A stretch of DNA of 6,477 nucleotides from contig CAMFNC010000012.1 of the NCBI GenBank assembly GCA_945965245.1, positions 1 through 6,477 on the forward strand, in the 5' to 3' direction. A model generated the notes under the pieces. It was given only the letters and a program-made list of their open reading frames with translations. It did no database searches and was not told where the DNA came from. How positions within the stretch are numbered: position 1 is the first letter of the stretch; each line of letters starts with the position of its first letter. This document shows positions 5,740 through 6,477 of the stretch, piece by piece. This stretch comes from an uncultured Porphyromonas sp. Its GTDB lineage: Bacteria > Bacteroidota > Bacteroidia > Bacteroidales > Porphyromonadaceae. Made by a program: the position numbers and the translations under genes.

Positions 5740-6456
5740 TTATTTGGATTTGGCTGCCTCCATCCGCTCTATGATGGGGGTAAAGATGTGATCTTCCACA
5801 AAGTTATGTAGAGCCAAATCCTTTTCGCTGGCAAAAATCTCGTGCAGCACATTATAGAGGAGATAACTGCTGGCTGCCGGATAGTATTTGATGAGGATAT
5901 TCTTCAGTTCCGTGATTTTCAGCTCGATTTGGTCGTGTCTTTTTTTGAAAATAGAGATGCGGTAAGAGCCGTCGGTTCGCCCTTGGCTCAATTCGCAAGC
6001 ATAGGGGAAAACCGTCTTGTCCTCATAGCTCATGTGCTTGTGCACCTCATCCACATATTCATCGAAAAATTTTCTAATCACAAAAGCCACCTCCTGCGGA
6101 CAGTTGGCAATGGCCGTGAGTAGCTGTTCGCGAATAGAGGGTAGTTTGAAGTCCAGAAAATAAGCATGCGAATTGCGCAGAAAGTGCATGATGGATTGGA
6201 GTGATAGCTTGTCCAATTGCTGCCCTTCGGGTTGCGGCGTATGGCCGCTTAGCACGTTCAGCACGCATAGAAATGTGGGTTCATCCACATGATGCTCGAT
6301 GCAGACCTCATTCACATTCTTATCACCGAACCCCAGAGGGATACCGAAGCGGGTCATCACCAGCAGCAGCGAATAATTGGCCGAAATCACATCGATCATT
6401 TTTGTCTTGGAAGTAAACGGATGTGAATGAACCATTTGTTGATGTATATTATTCAT
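5740..6456 (-). CDS. Hemerythrin-domain protein related to Ric/ScdA/YtfE (di-iron)
   Basis: This is a 238-residue cytosolic protein with a C-terminal hemerythrin-like four-helix bundle. The six expected di-iron ligands can be placed: H97 (NSHAYF), H141 and E145 (HMSYE), H174 (KRHDQ), and H217 and E221 (HNFVE). Their spacing is close to that of E. coli YtfE (H84, H129, E133, H160, H204, E208). The N-terminal part (about 18-60) resembles the ScdA_N/DUF542 domain (LLVMTRFGIPLGFGDKNVNE), but GIPLGFG stands where the family usually has a GIDFCCGG-type sequence, so the paired cysteines are absent. Ric/YtfE proteins respond to nitric oxide or oxidative stress and have been linked to iron-sulphur cluster repair; applying that here is inference, and O2 or NO sensing without repair is equally possible. 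The ATG at 6456 leaves only 21 upstream bases, so the promoter is mostly outside. Alternative starts are M8 and M20. It is followed after 11 bases by the LuxR-type regulator. Confidence 0.88.
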   Translation of the reverse strand: MNNIHQQMVHSHPFTSKTKMIDVISANYSLLLVMTRFGIPLGFGDKNVNEVCIEHHVDEPTFLCVLNVLSGHTPQPEGQQLDKLSLQSIMHFLRNSHAYFLDFKLPSIREQLLTAIANCPQEVAFVIRKFFDEYVDEVHKHMSYEDKTVFPYACELSQGRTDGSYRISIFKKRHDQIELKITELKNILIKYYPAASSYLLYNVLHEIFASEKDLALHNFVEDHIFTPIIERMEAAKSK

Positions 6457-6477
6457 AAAAGACTTGTTGAGTTATAT

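Overview
The window looks like chromosomal DNA from a Bacteroidales bacterium, most likely Porphyromonas or a close relative. The evidence is the order ftsA-ftsZ-yqeY, an FtsA with a long acidic C-terminal region, a TAnnTTTG-type promoter -7 box ahead of rpsO, and a FabK-type enoyl-ACP reductase. The genus is inferred from gene style and order; no database search was possible.

Layout. Positions 35-2949 on the + strand carry the end of the division/cell-wall cluster: ftsA (GTG start), then ftsZ 23 bases later. A GatB/YqeY-domain gene (2976-3425) follows 26 bases after ftsZ. A gene-free stretch (3426-3745) lies between convergent genes. It holds an 84-base repeat structure with imperfect inverted ends that resembles the leftover termini of an insertion sequence, and a long hairpin terminator able to work on both strands. 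The - strand then carries rpsO (4015-3746) with its own promoter. Upstream of it lies a tightly packed apparent operon transcribed right to left: a hemerythrin/Ric-like di-iron protein (6456-5740), a LuxR-type regulator with a degenerate receiver domain (5728-5120), and an FMN-dependent FabK-like enoyl-ACP reductase (5085-4141).

How the parts work together. FtsA tethers FtsZ filaments to the membrane to build the division ring, and YqeY is a common downstream neighbour of uncertain role. The - strand cluster pairs a probable oxygen/NO-responsive di-iron protein with a regulator that lacks the usual phosphorylation site, followed by a flavin enzyme of fatty-acid synthesis. It is the best candidate here for an uncharacterised regulatory unit, but the functional link is inference from spacing alone.

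Most of the window is ordinary core genome. No tRNA, rRNA, CRISPR array, intact mobile element or obvious defence or toxin system was seen.
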